From: an uncultured Bacteroidales bacterium
GTDB lineage: Bacteria > Bacteroidota > Bacteroidia > Bacteroidales > Muribaculaceae
Assembly: GCA_900554715.1 (NCBI GenBank)
Contig: USIN01000016.1
Location: 1-16,040 of the forward strand
DNA: 16,040 bases
Direction: 5' to 3'
Shown: positions 15,687 to 16,040 of the stretch, one piece after another
Numbering within the stretch: the stretch's first letter is position 1
Layout of the letters: every line of letters begins with the position of its first letter
The notes under the pieces: generated by a model
What the model was told of the DNA's origin: nothing
The model's database searches: none
What the model saw: the letters and a program-made list of their open reading frames with translations, nothing else
Program-made: the position numbers and the translations under genes

Positions 15687-16040
15687 TTATTTATGAGCTT
15701 CAAAATTTCCTTTGCTAATTGCAATATGCTCTGCAGAAAGATTTTCAACAACTTCATTTAATGTCCAATTAATTGATGTTTGTGTTACTGTAGCTTTCAA
15801 AACATTATTTATTTTTAATTTTCTTAGTGTTTCTAAAAATACATTTATTTTTGCTGGTGATAATGCATTAAATATTATGGCTCTTTCTTTTCTTCCATTA
15901 GAACAATCTGAATTTATATTATTTTCTAATATATCTTTTACAACAGTATCTGCATTTTTAGGATATAATACTATTTGATCTCTAACCCCTAAAAGCGAAG
16001 CATATCCTTTAATTGATTTAAGTTCCTTACCACCTATATT
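15687..16040 (-). CDS. DUF3783-like protein, 3' part only (AT-rich, foreign composition)
   Basis: The frame is open from the right edge (16040) to a TAA at 15687-15689, giving 117 residues with no start inside the window. The stretch RAIIFNALSPAKINVFLETL, then KATVTQTSINW and EVVENLSAEHIAI, resembles the C-terminal half of DUF3783 proteins known mainly from Clostridia, which read like 'fsxxxidxfLxxLRKxgi..KAvlTptNxxWn..elxeEL..EH'. An upstream KGYASLLG segment fits the same family. The family has no assigned function. G+C is 40 of 180 bases at 15781-15960, all four Arg codons are AGA, and ATA is the main Ile codon, unlike every other gene here. A strong intrinsic terminator follows. The family call rests on motif memory and is moderately sure. 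Confidence 0.7.
   Translation of the reverse strand, partial: NIGGKELKSIKGYASLLGVRDQIVLYPKNADTVVKDILENNINSDCSNGRKERAIIFNALSPAKINVFLETLRKLKINNVLKATVTQTSINWTLNEVVENLSAEHIAISKGNFEAHK

Noticed and set aside
15515..15690. Possible attachment site or insertion-sequence end at the composition boundary
   Set aside because: I found no terminal inverted repeats, target duplication or tRNA; only a promoter box and a terminator hairpin are visible.
1..16040. CRISPR arrays, tRNA or rRNA genes
   Set aside because: No regularly spaced repeats and no tRNA- or rRNA-like segments were seen in the intergenic regions.

Overview
The window looks like chromosomal DNA of a GC-rich member of the Bacteroidales, probably a gut Muribaculaceae-like lineage; the family is my inference, the order is better supported. 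The grounds are repeated matches to the Bacteroidetes -7 promoter box (TAnnTTTG) upstream of genes, starts without Shine-Dalgarno sequences, several lipoproteins with Bacteroidetes-type signal peptides, C-terminal tails resembling type IX secretion sorting domains, and a MetG with a C-terminal tRNA-binding domain.

Layout, left to right. Leftward: a peptide:H+ symporter of the POT family, cut by the left edge (1-1554), and an Ig-like (Big_5 type) lipoprotein (1685-3781). Divergent from these, rightward: a very large secreted glycerophosphodiester phosphodiesterase-domain protein (3942-6785) and a TolB/WD40-like lipoprotein (6973-7986), each with its own promoter box and followed by a hairpin. 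Leftward: sufE (8218-8649), whose start overlaps the stop of a glutaminyl-cyclase-like M28 lipoprotein (8646-9650). After a 353-base divergent intergenic region comes a rightward operon: metG (10004-12046), ansA (12079-13107) and a small secreted protein that is almost only a sorting-domain-like tail (13107-13442). Leftward again: two P-loop ATPases in overlapping reading frames (13467-14351 and 14351-15514), with lower GC than the genes to their left. At the right edge, after a strong intrinsic terminator, lies the 3' part of a very AT-rich gene (about 22% GC, all Arg codons AGA) that resembles DUF3783 proteins of Firmicutes.

Most of the window is ordinary housekeeping and envelope biology: peptide uptake, Fe-S sulfur transfer, Met-tRNA charging, asparagine breakdown and surface lipoproteins. 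The accessory part is the right end. The coupled ATPase pair is the best candidate for an uncharacterised system. The AT-rich gene beside it shows either a horizontal insertion or a join between two unrelated genomes. Other items worth checking are two promoter boxes so close to start codons that leaderless mRNAs are likely, a shared TTAAC-N5-TTAACGAAT motif upstream of two genes, and a palindrome plus tandem-repeat element between the first two genes.
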